Below the pieces are notes generated by a model. That model was given only the letters and a program-made list of their open reading frames with translations. It ran no database searches and was not told the origin of the DNA. A stretch of DNA of 46,809 nt, taken from positions 1-46,809 of the forward strand of contig NVSR01000011.1 of NCBI GenBank assembly GCA_002401295.1. Direction: 5' to 3'. Source of the DNA: SAR324 cluster bacterium. Its GTDB lineage: Bacteria > SAR324 > XYD2-FULL-50-16. The position numbers and the translations under genes were made by a program. Every line of letters starts with the position of its first letter. Within the stretch, counting starts at the first letter, position 1. This document shows, in pieces, positions 23,586-31,194 of this stretch.

Positions 23586-25055
23586 TTATCGTTTCATTTG
23601 TACCAGATCCGCAGAAATCTCATCCGCAGTGGTTACCGTTTTGGCATTCGCCTGGAAAGAACGTTGCAATTCAATCATTTTTACGAATTCATTACTAAGT
23701 TCCACATTGGAGCGCTCCAAAGATTTGGAACGAACCACACCGATACCACTCTTGCCGGGATCGTCATGAATGGCTACGCCTGATCCCATAGTTTCCTTAT
23801 ACATGTTCTCCCCGACAATCTCTAATTGCTCACTGGCTTTAAAGTTTGCGAGTGCCATCCGTCCCAAGGCACGGACGTTGCCCGAGCTAAAGGCACCTTC
23901 GATGGTACCATCGGAACGAATGAAAACATTCTCAATAGTTCCGGCGATCTGACCATCAGCCGTAGCGGTGATGACTTTATAATCCGTGGCGAATTGAGTT
24001 AATCCATCCAATCCTGTCCTGGTATCGAAGGGATCTTCCGGATTACTGCCTTTGCCAAGGCTAATCCCAATAATCTGATCTCCTCCAGACCCCTTAAAGT
24101 TGACTGACACTTGATTCGTCGCGTCTGCGTCTTTTGGCTTCCGACTCATCTGTACCGGACCGGGAGGTGTATTTGGTGGTGATCCTGCGGGTGGAGGTAA
24201 TTGCTCGATCACACCGGCATAGTCTTTGGCCAAACGTCCATCATTGGTGAATTCGATGAAACCACCGCCCAAGGCCTTTTTCAAGGTGGGGTTACCTCCC
24301 TCTAAGTCCTCCCCAGGGGATAATACGATCCATTGCCAATTATTTGTGATTGCCGTACCCGGAATCGGCTGCTGAGTCTGTGGATTTATTTGGGGTGGCT
24401 GATCCGGGATTTTACGAAAGGCCACTGTCAGAGGATGCTTGTTACCCTTACTATCGTAGGTGGTCACGGCAGTGGAAAAATTATACATGTCTGAGGTGAC
24501 ATTCTCATAATCGACCTCGACTTTGGGGGTCACAGCGTTGGAATCCAGGTTAGCTGCTATGTTGATTCCAGTTCCCACCTTGACACCGTTGCCTGTCGCA
24601 ATCGGAGGATCTACCTGATCAAGAATATTTACTGCTTTGATATTACCAATGCTTTGTAGTGTATCCGGGTCCACGTCACGTACCTGGACTTTTCTCCCAC
24701 TTTGGGTCGCTAAGAATCCATCTTTATCATAGGAAAAATTACCGGCACGAGTGTAGAAAGACTTGCCGAATTTATCTTTAACGGTAAAGAAACCTTTCCC
24801 ATCAATGGCAACGTCCGTCTCTAACTCTGTGATTTCTAAGGAACCTTGAGTTTGAATGTTTTGAATATTACCGATCTGTACACCTTGACCAATATTGGTT
24901 CCCTGTTGTGTGGAGGTCGCCAATAGGTCCTGAAAATTGGCTCGATTATATTTGAAGCCGACCGTATTCACATTAGCAATATTACTACCGGTTATGGTCA
25001 TCGCATCGGTGTAAGTTTTAACCCCACTAGCGCCACTGTATAATGCACTGATCAT
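23586..25055 (-). CDS. flgE: Flagellar hook protein FlgE
   Basis: Structural subunit of the flagellar hook. The N-terminal rod/hook signature is present: ALYSGASGVKTYTDAMTITG then SNIANVNTVGFKYNRANFQD. The C-terminal pairing helix ends NVELSNEFVKMIELQRSFQA then NAKTVTTADE. The middle (about 200-350) is a variable domain with proline-rich stretches (DQPPQINPQTQQPIPG, PPPAGSPPNTPPGP). At 489 residues it is within the family range. The ATG at 25055 follows AGGAG by 8 bases; the TTG 6 bases upstream is disfavoured. Last gene of the hook operon, 105 bp after flgD. Confidence 0.95.
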   Translation of the reverse strand: MISALYSGASGVKTYTDAMTITGSNIANVNTVGFKYNRANFQDLLATSTQQGTNIGQGVQIGNIQNIQTQGSLEITELETDVAIDGKGFFTVKDKFGKSFYTRAGNFSYDKDGFLATQSGRKVQVRDVDPDTLQSIGNIKAVNILDQVDPPIATGNGVKVGTGINIAANLDSNAVTPKVEVDYENVTSDMYNFSTAVTTYDSKGNKHPLTVAFRKIPDQPPQINPQTQQPIPGTAITNNWQWIVLSPGEDLEGGNPTLKKALGGGFIEFTNDGRLAKDYAGVIEQLPPPAGSPPNTPPGPVQMSRKPKDADATNQVSVNFKGSGGDQIIGISLGKGSNPEDPFDTRTGLDGLTQFATDYKVITATADGQIAGTIENVFIRSDGTIEGAFSSGNVRALGRMALANFKASEQLEIVGENMYKETMGSGVAIHDDPGKSGIGVVRSKSLERSNVELSNEFVKMIELQRSFQANAKTVTTADEISADLVQMKR

Positions 25056-25160
25056 GAGCAAATCTCCTGATAATATTCAGCCCTTCCTGGGCATTGTCTC
25101 TTTGGGAGAAGAGCCTTGGCCTTCCCCAAAATTATGGATAACATCCTTGTTTCTTAGGGA

Positions 25161-25928
25161 TTAGCCCTCGGTGGGATGCTTAAGCATGCCTTTTGGTTGT
25201 AAATTCCTAATCATCGATAAAGGATTGGTCTTACCGAATAACTGCTGAGATGCCGTGTCTACAGCTTTGATAGCGGAAAGTGGTAAACTTCTCCCTTTGA
25301 TATTCATCCAGGGTACACCTTGGCGGTACTCTAAGTTGGTCACACGTCCGCTGCTGTAAGGATCGATGTTTTTTGAGGTACCATCGGGGAATGTCGCTAA
25401 CAGTCTAATATTGTAATTTCCATCACCCATCATGGTGCCTTCTCGATTTTTACCATCCCAAAGGAATTGATGCCTTCCCGAGCCTAGAAGTCCCAACTGT
25501 TCTGTTGTGATGGGAGAGCCGTCCTTGCCTTCGACAGTCACTCGTAAGTCCGTCACTTCTTTGTCGAGTGTAAAATAGACCGGTTTGCCTGCACCATGAC
25601 TCACTTCAACATAGGGTTGATCGATTTTGACATCTTTATTGAGAAACTGCAGGGCTTGCATGCGTGTCGATTCAGATTGTTTGGAATTCAGGGTCTTCAA
25701 CTCGGTATGGATGTTTTCCAACTGTTCCATGCTGCCCATTTGCGCTAACTGAGACATCATCGCACCACTATCCATAGGCGACATGGGATCCTGATTGCTG
25801 AGCTGAGTCATGAAAAGGTTTAGAAACTCCCTCTTTCCCAATTCCCCATTATCCTGATTAGACTTGCTGGCTTTGTTTCGTAATGAACTTTGGGCCTGTT
25901 GCAAGGCATTATTTGTATTGATACTCAT
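25161..25928 (-). CDS. flgD: Flagellar hook-capping protein FlgD
   Basis: Caps the growing hook so that FlgE can polymerise. The N-terminal capping motif is clear: LGKREFLNLFMTQLSNQDPM followed by SPMDSGAMMSQLAQMGSMEQ. The central FlgD Ig/tudor-like part includes FLWDGKNREGTMMGDGNYNI. At 255 residues it is slightly longer than E. coli FlgD. The ATG at 25928 is preceded by AAGGGGTGG and begins MSINTNNALQQ, a usual FlgD start. It follows fliK by 19 bp. Confidence 0.93.
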   Translation of the reverse strand: MSINTNNALQQAQSSLRNKASKSNQDNGELGKREFLNLFMTQLSNQDPMSPMDSGAMMSQLAQMGSMEQLENIHTELKTLNSKQSESTRMQALQFLNKDVKIDQPYVEVSHGAGKPVYFTLDKEVTDLRVTVEGKDGSPITTEQLGLLGSGRHQFLWDGKNREGTMMGDGNYNIRLLATFPDGTSKNIDPYSSGRVTNLEYRQGVPWMNIKGRSLPLSAIKAVDTASQQLFGKTNPLSMIRNLQPKGMLKHPTEG

Positions 25929-25947
25929 GCCACCCCTTGAAGAGAAA

Positions 25948-27297
25948 TTACGCAATAATATTTAAGCCACCTGCAGCTTGCCTATGGGTAGCGGAAGAAA
26001 TGGGAGCCCTTTCAGTGCTTTGCTCCCGATCAATTTGGTTGGTAGATGCATAACTAGTACCGGATTGAGAAAAATCTTGTTGATTTTTTCCATCAGCGAA
26101 GGAAAAGGCGGTGGGTTGCTCTCCTTCGTCATTCACCAGAATAGAGAAATCTTCTATTTCCAGGCCTTGTTCTTCCATGCCTTTCTGTAATTCTGTGAGC
26201 TGGCTTTCCAAGGCTTCTTTGGCCTCTTTACTTTCCACTCGCAACTCCGCTACCAGTTTGCCCGTCTCTTCATTCTTTCTGAGTGTCAGTTCCAGTTTCC
26301 CTAAATGTAGTGGGGACAAACTCATCACCATCTCATTCTTTTCAGCGGATAGCATAATCTTTACCTTTCCCAATACTTTCGGCATCTCTATCTCTTCTGC
26401 CGTTGGTGCGTTTGCAGCGGTTGTTTTGCTTGTAAACTCACCTTTGCTAGCATCTTTGATGATGTTCTCAGTATTACCCACTGAGTTTTGATTTTGATTG
26501 GTAGCAAGATTATTTTTTGCTTTACTGCCTAATAGCGCTTCAAAGGATGATTTTGGGGTTGTACCACTCATTTGCTGCTGCAGTGATGGAGTCTTAGCTA
26601 AGGAATCACCCGATTTAACCTCTGCCATATTGGCAGCTTGAGCTTTCTGTGTATTGGATTCACGCATCAGCTGTGAGAGGGAAAGTTGGTGATTTTTTCG
26701 CCCCCACTGATTTTGAGATGCATCCTGCTGTGAGAAAGGTTTTTGATCCAGATCATAGTTTTTCATACTCTTTTCATCCTTGCGGTTCACCAAATCCGCA
26801 AAGCTGTTTTTTGCCTGTTGAGTCCCTTCCTCTTCCTGAAGGCCGGGATTTGCTAAGTCTGTCTTTTCCGTATTGACTCGCTCTTTGACCAACTCAGTGT
26901 AAGCACGCCCTTTTTGCACAAACTTCGTTTGCTGAGCCAGTTGGAGATTTTCCTCAACATCTATTTTGTTCAAATGATCTCCTTGCTGTAGATCTTCCAG
27001 AGCAAGGGATTCATTTTGACTATTTTTCAACAAACCTTGCTGTAACATGGTCAAGGCCAGGTTATCCTGTGTTACATCCTGACTTTTTATCTTTCTCTCT
27101 CGGTTTTTTTCAGATTCTTGCTGATCAATGCGTTCCTTTTCAGATTGCATATCTCGGCTAGGTTTGAGTTCCATTTCCTGGTCAGCCTGGCTCAATTGGC
27201 TTTCGAACAGTTGTTGGCGTGATAAGTCAAACTCCATGGCGGTGCTGCTGGTGTTTGTTATCTGGTTTGCAGTATTGCTAACTTGATTGATATTCAT
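25948..27297 (-). CDS. fliK: Flagellar hook-length control protein FliK
   Basis: Secreted ruler that sets hook length and switches export specificity. As usual for FliK, the N-terminal 300 residues are low-complexity and rich in Q, N, S, E and K. A conserved C-terminal Flg_hook domain (about 315-400) contains VMSLSPLHLGKLELTLRKNE and LQKGMEEQGLEIEDFSILVN. The ATG at 27297 has a strong GGAAGGAG site 5 bases away and gives 449 residues; the frame is open 12 codons upstream. It sits between the MotE-like gene and flgD, a common order. Confidence 0.88.
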   Translation of the reverse strand: MNINQVSNTANQITNTSSTAMEFDLSRQQLFESQLSQADQEMELKPSRDMQSEKERIDQQESEKNRERKIKSQDVTQDNLALTMLQQGLLKNSQNESLALEDLQQGDHLNKIDVEENLQLAQQTKFVQKGRAYTELVKERVNTEKTDLANPGLQEEEGTQQAKNSFADLVNRKDEKSMKNYDLDQKPFSQQDASQNQWGRKNHQLSLSQLMRESNTQKAQAANMAEVKSGDSLAKTPSLQQQMSGTTPKSSFEALLGSKAKNNLATNQNQNSVGNTENIIKDASKGEFTSKTTAANAPTAEEIEMPKVLGKVKIMLSAEKNEMVMSLSPLHLGKLELTLRKNEETGKLVAELRVESKEAKEALESQLTELQKGMEEQGLEIEDFSILVNDEGEQPTAFSFADGKNQQDFSQSGTSYASTNQIDREQSTERAPISSATHRQAAGGLNIIA

Positions 27298-27349
27298 AGA
27301 AACTCCTTCCACCTGGATATTTGCTGCGCTCAACGTTCATGAAATTAGA

Positions 27350-27940
27350 TTATTCTTTGGTCTCATCTCGATTACTTTTAAATCGGGTTACTCTCTCTGT
27401 AATTTCTACTGCGACTTCTGGATTCAATAACTGCATGACAGCCGAGGCTTTTCTGGGATTCATTCTCAAGAGGAGATGAGTGGCTGTCTGCCGGTCCATG
27501 CGATTGAAAAAGACGGCGGTATTTTCCGGTGCCATGGTTTCGTAATAGCGAACCATTTTAGAAATATCCCGCTCATCCATTTCTTTACGAGTTTTTCGCT
27601 CCGTTTCTACTCTGGCCGCCAAGCCACGCATTTGATCCAGTTTTTGCTCAATTTGCTGGGAGAGGTTTTTGAGTTCATTGGCTTTTTTTTGATGTAAGGC
27701 CTCCCTCTTTTTCAACTCCTCTTCCCGCTTTTTGAGTGCTATCAGTATTTTTAATTCTGATTCTGAGAAGCTACGGGGCCTATTCTCCTCAGTTACCTGG
27801 GCACTGGACTCCTCTTCAAAGGTGCCCGGTTTGATTTTATTGACCCATTCTTTAGCTTTTGCCATGCCATAGACGTTGGCCTGACCCAGGGTAAGGCATA
27901 GTAAACAAAGGAGAATGATTTTTCTTCCAGGGATTTGCAT
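27350..27940 (-). CDS. MotE/FlbB-like flagellar protein (MgtE_N-type domain)
   Basis: A 196-residue exported or membrane-anchored protein. A hydrophobic N-terminus (KIILLCLLCLTLGQANVYG) is followed by a long charged coiled coil (about 60-125) and a C-terminal segment like the MgtE intracellular N domain: MVRYYETMAPENTAVFFNRM followed by LLLRMNPRKASAVMQLLNPE. This layout matches MotE-type chaperones of motor proteins and spirochaete FlbB, which recruit periplasmic motor scaffolds. Its place between fliJ and fliK supports a flagellar role. Which motor partner it serves is unknown. Confidence 0.78.
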   Translation of the reverse strand: MQIPGRKIILLCLLCLTLGQANVYGMAKAKEWVNKIKPGTFEEESSAQVTEENRPRSFSESELKILIALKKREEELKKREALHQKKANELKNLSQQIEQKLDQMRGLAARVETERKTRKEMDERDISKMVRYYETMAPENTAVFFNRMDRQTATHLLLRMNPRKASAVMQLLNPEVAVEITERVTRFKSNRDETKE

Positions 27941-27955
27941 GAGTATAGACCAGGA

Positions 27956-28399
27956 TCAAATTCTTTTTTGTATAAATAGGCTGGAGGCAACTTCATCCAT
28001 GAAGTGCTGCTCCTGTTTGGCAAGTTTTTCCCAATAGCGTTTTTTTTCCCTTTCCTTCAGGATTTCCATCGTCTTTTTGGCTTTACTAGCGGCCAGCAAC
28101 AGTTGCTGCTTTTCAGCTACTTTTTCCTTTGCTGTGGTGAGTTCCTGATTGGAAAGGGTCAGATCTTTTTTCATCTTTTCTTTGAATGTACTCGCGAATT
28201 TCATTTGGTTAATGGTAAATTTCCCCGACTGTTTGGCTTGGTTTAACTGTTGGTCAGAATCCGTTACTTTGGACTCCATTTCATTGATGTTATTTTGAAT
28301 TTTTCTTTCGACAGCTACCTTGTCGGCCAACTCTTTCATCTTTATTTTCTCTTCCCGAGCTCGAACATCAAGAGCTGTTTCTAAGGAAAACCGAAACAT
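27956..28399 (-). CDS. fliJ: Flagellar export protein FliJ
   Basis: Cytoplasmic central stalk of the flagellar type III export ATPase. From the ATG at 28399 (strong AGGAGG site) it is 147 residues, starting MFRFSLETALDVRAREEKIK as FliJ proteins do, and is almost wholly alpha-helical coiled coil with lysine/glutamate repeats. The frame is open 29 codons further upstream but without family similarity. It leads the visible hook operon, 15 bp before the motE-like gene. The ATPase fliI is not in the window. Confidence 0.85.
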   Translation of the reverse strand: MFRFSLETALDVRAREEKIKMKELADKVAVERKIQNNINEMESKVTDSDQQLNQAKQSGKFTINQMKFASTFKEKMKKDLTLSNQELTTAKEKVAEKQQLLLAASKAKKTMEILKEREKKRYWEKLAKQEQHFMDEVASSLFIQKRI

Positions 28400-28754
28400 A
28401 ATTCCTCCTGCTAGTGACTCAAATAATAAACCTGCTTGCTCTGTTAAAGAAGGGCTTCCAGCAAAAACTTCAGGGAATAAATTCAAGAGACATGCCTATT
28501 CGCCTAAAAAATAATCAGTCTAAAAAAATCTTAGGATTTTTTGCTGGAAAATAACCGCTATATCATTGAAAAAATAATAATTTTGTAAAGATAAGCGGAG
28601 TGCCTCTTGACATGATCTATCTAGGCAAAGTAGATTTTCCGTTACTCGGAATTTATTTTTTAGACCATCCGGTCGCATCCTTAAAAATTCAAGGAGTATC
28701 CGGTTGCAGTACAAATTGTATCAATCAGTTCTTTCCTAATATTAAGGAGTTATA
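28400..28754. promoter_or_regulatory. Divergent region between fliJ and metK
   Basis: 355 bp with no supported gene. Presumably holds promoters for both directions. AAAAAATC at 28523-28530 pairs with GATTTTTT at 28535-28542. The roughly 200-nt metK leader was inspected for SAM or SAH riboswitch cores and none was recognised. No convincing sigma-54 (GG-N10-GC) or sigma-28 element was found for fliJ. Confidence 0.5.
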
Positions 28755-29921
28755 ATGGCCAGAGAATTTATTTTTACTTCTGAATCCGTTACAGAAGGTC
28801 ATCCTGATAAAATGGCAGATCAAATTTCCGATGCGATCCTGGATGCCATGCTCAAAGAAGACCCTGCTAGTCGGGTTGCTTGTGAGACAATGATTACTAC
28901 GGGACTGGTAGTCCTTGCCGGTGAAATCACATCAAAAAGCAATGTTGATTTCCAACGAGTAGTACGAGATACAATCAAGAAAATTGGTTATGATGATTCT
29001 CGTAAGGGCTTCGATTATAGTACTTGTTCTGTCATGGTTGCTTTGGATAAACAATCTCCTGATATCGCACAAGGTGTGAATACAGGTGAGGGTATGTATG
29101 AGGAACAGGGAGCCGGAGATCAGGGCTTGATGTTCGGTTATGCAACCAATGAAACAAAGGAACTGATGCCTATGGCGATTGCTTTGTCTCATCGACTGGC
29201 TTTTAAAATGTCAGAAGTGAGAAAAAGTGGTGAACTGGGATATCTGCGACCTGATGGCAAGACTCAAGTTTCTGTACTCTACCGTGATAACAAGCCAGTT
29301 AAAGTGACGGCTGTGGTGATGAGTAGCCAGCATGATGAAGAGGTGACACATGAGCAAATCCAAAAAGATTTGATCGAAAAGGTTGGAAAAACCGTCATTC
29401 CCGCTGAATTGCTGGATGAAGATACCAAGTGGTTGATCAATCCTACAGGACGTTTCGTGATTGGTGGTCCCATGGGTGATTGTGGTCTGACAGGCCGAAA
29501 AATCATCGTAGATACTTACGGTGGTATGGGCCGACATGGTGGAGGCGCTTTCTCTGGAAAAGATCCTTCTAAAGTCGATCGTTCCGCAGCTTATGCCGCT
29601 CGCTATGTTGCGAAGAATATCGTAGCCGCAGGCGTAGCTGATGAGTGTGAGGTTCAACTGGCTTACGCTATTGGTTTCCCTAAGCCCGTATCGATCAATA
29701 TCAATACTTTTGGTACGGCTAAGGTCAACGAGGAAAAGCTGGAAGAAGTGGTTGCCAAGCTCTTTCCCCTGACTCCTTCCTGGATCATTGAAACATTGAA
29801 TCTGAAGCGTCCTATTTATGCACAGACTGCTGCTTATGGACACTTTGGTCGTGATGGCGAAGATTTCACTTGGGAAAAGACGGACCGCATTGAGGAAATC
29901 AGAGCAGCTTTGGGCCTGTAA
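28755..29921 (+). CDS. metK: S-adenosylmethionine synthetase
   Basis: Forms SAM from methionine and ATP in the cytoplasm. Signature sequences: FTSESVTEGHPDKMADQISD at the start, GAGDQGLMFGYATNET, the GGAFSGKDPSKVDRS phosphate-binding loop, and AYAIGFPKPVSI. At 388 residues it is standard. A good AAGGAG site precedes the ATG. It is followed by HPr and aroE on the same strand. Supplies the methyl donor for, among others, the methyltransferase and radical-SAM enzymes in this window. Confidence 0.98.
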   Translation: MAREFIFTSESVTEGHPDKMADQISDAILDAMLKEDPASRVACETMITTGLVVLAGEITSKSNVDFQRVVRDTIKKIGYDDSRKGFDYSTCSVMVALDKQSPDIAQGVNTGEGMYEEQGAGDQGLMFGYATNETKELMPMAIALSHRLAFKMSEVRKSGELGYLRPDGKTQVSVLYRDNKPVKVTAVVMSSQHDEEVTHEQIQKDLIEKVGKTVIPAELLDEDTKWLINPTGRFVIGGPMGDCGLTGRKIIVDTYGGMGRHGGGAFSGKDPSKVDRSAAYAARYVAKNIVAAGVADECEVQLAYAIGFPKPVSININTFGTAKVNEEKLEEVVAKLFPLTPSWIIETLNLKRPIYAQTAAYGHFGRDGEDFTWEKTDRIEEIRAALGL

Positions 29922-30002
29922 AGAGTAAGATCTAAGTTTTTGGGAGCCTGTGATGTAGAGTGCTCCCAATACTCCATTCTTGTACACTGCACAAGGAACC
30001 TG

Positions 30003-30281
30003 ATGGTTGAAAAAGAACTGACGATTATTAATAAATTAGGTTTGCATGTTCGTGCCGCATCACAATTAGTGAAAATGGCGTCGGATTTTGATGGCGAGGT
30101 AACCATCGCTTGCAACGGGCAGAGCGCCGATGCTCAGTCCATCATGGAAGTTTTGATGTTGGCTGCTACGATTGATACGGAAGTGGTTTTGTCCGCCTCA
30201 GGAGACAGTGAAGAAGAAGAACAGGAAATCATTGATAGCCTCAGTGTTTTGATCAATAATCGCTTCAATGAACAGGAGTAG
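30003..30281 (+). CDS. ptsH: HPr-type phosphocarrier protein
   Basis: Small phosphotransfer protein of a PTS or PTS-derived regulatory chain. From the ATG at 30003 (AAGGA 5 bases before) it is 92 residues. The active histidine is H15 in KLGLHVRAASQLV (classical GLHARPAA), and S46 in ADAQSIMEV matches the regulatory serine of Gram-positive HPr. No enzyme I or IIA is nearby, so it may belong to an incomplete PTS that regulates metabolism. It ends 2 bp before aroE. An earlier ATG-less extension of the frame is not needed. Confidence 0.9.
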   Translation: MVEKELTIINKLGLHVRAASQLVKMASDFDGEVTIACNGQSADAQSIMEVLMLAATIDTEVVLSASGDSEEEEQEIIDSLSVLINNRFNEQE

Positions 30282-30283
30282 TT

Positions 30284-31129
30284 TTGGTACAGTTTTCAAT
30301 TGATGGCAAAACAAAAATTTACGGAATTATTGGTCAACCTGTCAGTCATTCCTTCTCACCTGGAATGCACACACAGGCCTTTCAGCAGTTAGGTCTCAAT
30401 GCCGTTTACCTCCCCTTTCCTCTACAAGAAAATCAACTTCCTCAACTCTTCAATGCCTTTTCCCTCACAGGTGTGCAGGGATTTAATGTCACCGTGCCCT
30501 ATAAGGAAAAAATTATCCCTTATCTGGATCAGGTCAGCAAGGAAGCGCAGCTTTTAGGCTCGGTCAATACAGTGATGAGGACGGCTGAGGGCTGGTGGGG
30601 AACCAGTACGGATGGAGCAGGTTTTGTGCGCTCTCTTCAGGAAGAAAAATTTGTGATTCCAAAGGCTAAGGTTTTATTGTTGGGAGCCGGTGGTTCCGCC
30701 AAAGCGGTAGCTCTCGCCTTGGTTGAGGCAGGCATTCACTCCTTGCATATTATGAATCGGACTGCAGCCAAAGCTCAATTATTGACGGATCTTTGTCGAC
30801 AGGAGAATCCCGCCTTGGAAACATCAGTCAATCCTGCGGTGATTGAGGCTTATGATCTTCTGGTCAACTGCACGAGTATTGGTATGGAGGATGCTTCTTG
30901 CCCCGCCTCGGATGAACTCATCCAAAAAAGTAGATTCATAATTGATATTATTTACAATCCTGTTAAGACCACACTGCTACACAAAGCGGAAAAATTCAAT
31001 ATTGCTCATTGTAATGGCTTGGGGATGCTTTTGCATCAGGGAGTTGCTGCCTTTGAAATCTGGACGAAACAAAGGGCACCAGTTGAAGTAATGAAGAAAA
31101 GTCTACTACACTCATTAAGACTCGCTTAA
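30284..31129 (+). CDS. aroE: Shikimate dehydrogenase, TTG start
   Basis: Reduces 3-dehydroshikimate to shikimate with NADPH in aromatic amino acid synthesis. The substrate site is seen in GIIGQPVSHSFSP and in FNVTVPYKEKI, giving the catalytic K74; D110 lies in GTSTDGAGF. The NADP loop is LLLGAGGSAKAV, and NRT follows the second strand. At 281 residues it is standard. There is no ATG upstream of the SHS motif in frame. TTG at 30284, with CAGGAG upstream and VQFSIDGKT after it, is the probable start. It lies 2 bp after the HPr stop, so coupled. Confidence 0.95.
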   Translation: MVQFSIDGKTKIYGIIGQPVSHSFSPGMHTQAFQQLGLNAVYLPFPLQENQLPQLFNAFSLTGVQGFNVTVPYKEKIIPYLDQVSKEAQLLGSVNTVMRTAEGWWGTSTDGAGFVRSLQEEKFVIPKAKVLLLGAGGSAKAVALALVEAGIHSLHIMNRTAAKAQLLTDLCRQENPALETSVNPAVIEAYDLLVNCTSIGMEDASCPASDELIQKSRFIIDIIYNPVKTTLLHKAEKFNIAHCNGLGMLLHQGVAAFEIWTKQRAPVEVMKKSLLHSLRLA

Positions 31130-31194
31130 GCCCCTATTCCCCCTCGACTCTTCCCAGGGGAATGCCTAACCACCCTGAATAAAAAGAGAAACTC

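Noticed and set aside
23598..26491. Several plus-strand frames inside flgE, flgD and fliK
   Set aside because: Antisense shadows of well-supported flagellar genes, low-complexity and without starts or domains.
28600..28754. Possible SAM riboswitch in the metK leader
   Set aside because: The leader is long enough, but I could not recognise the conserved core or pseudoknot pattern of a SAM-I, SAM-II or SAH element. A covariance-model scan would be decisive.
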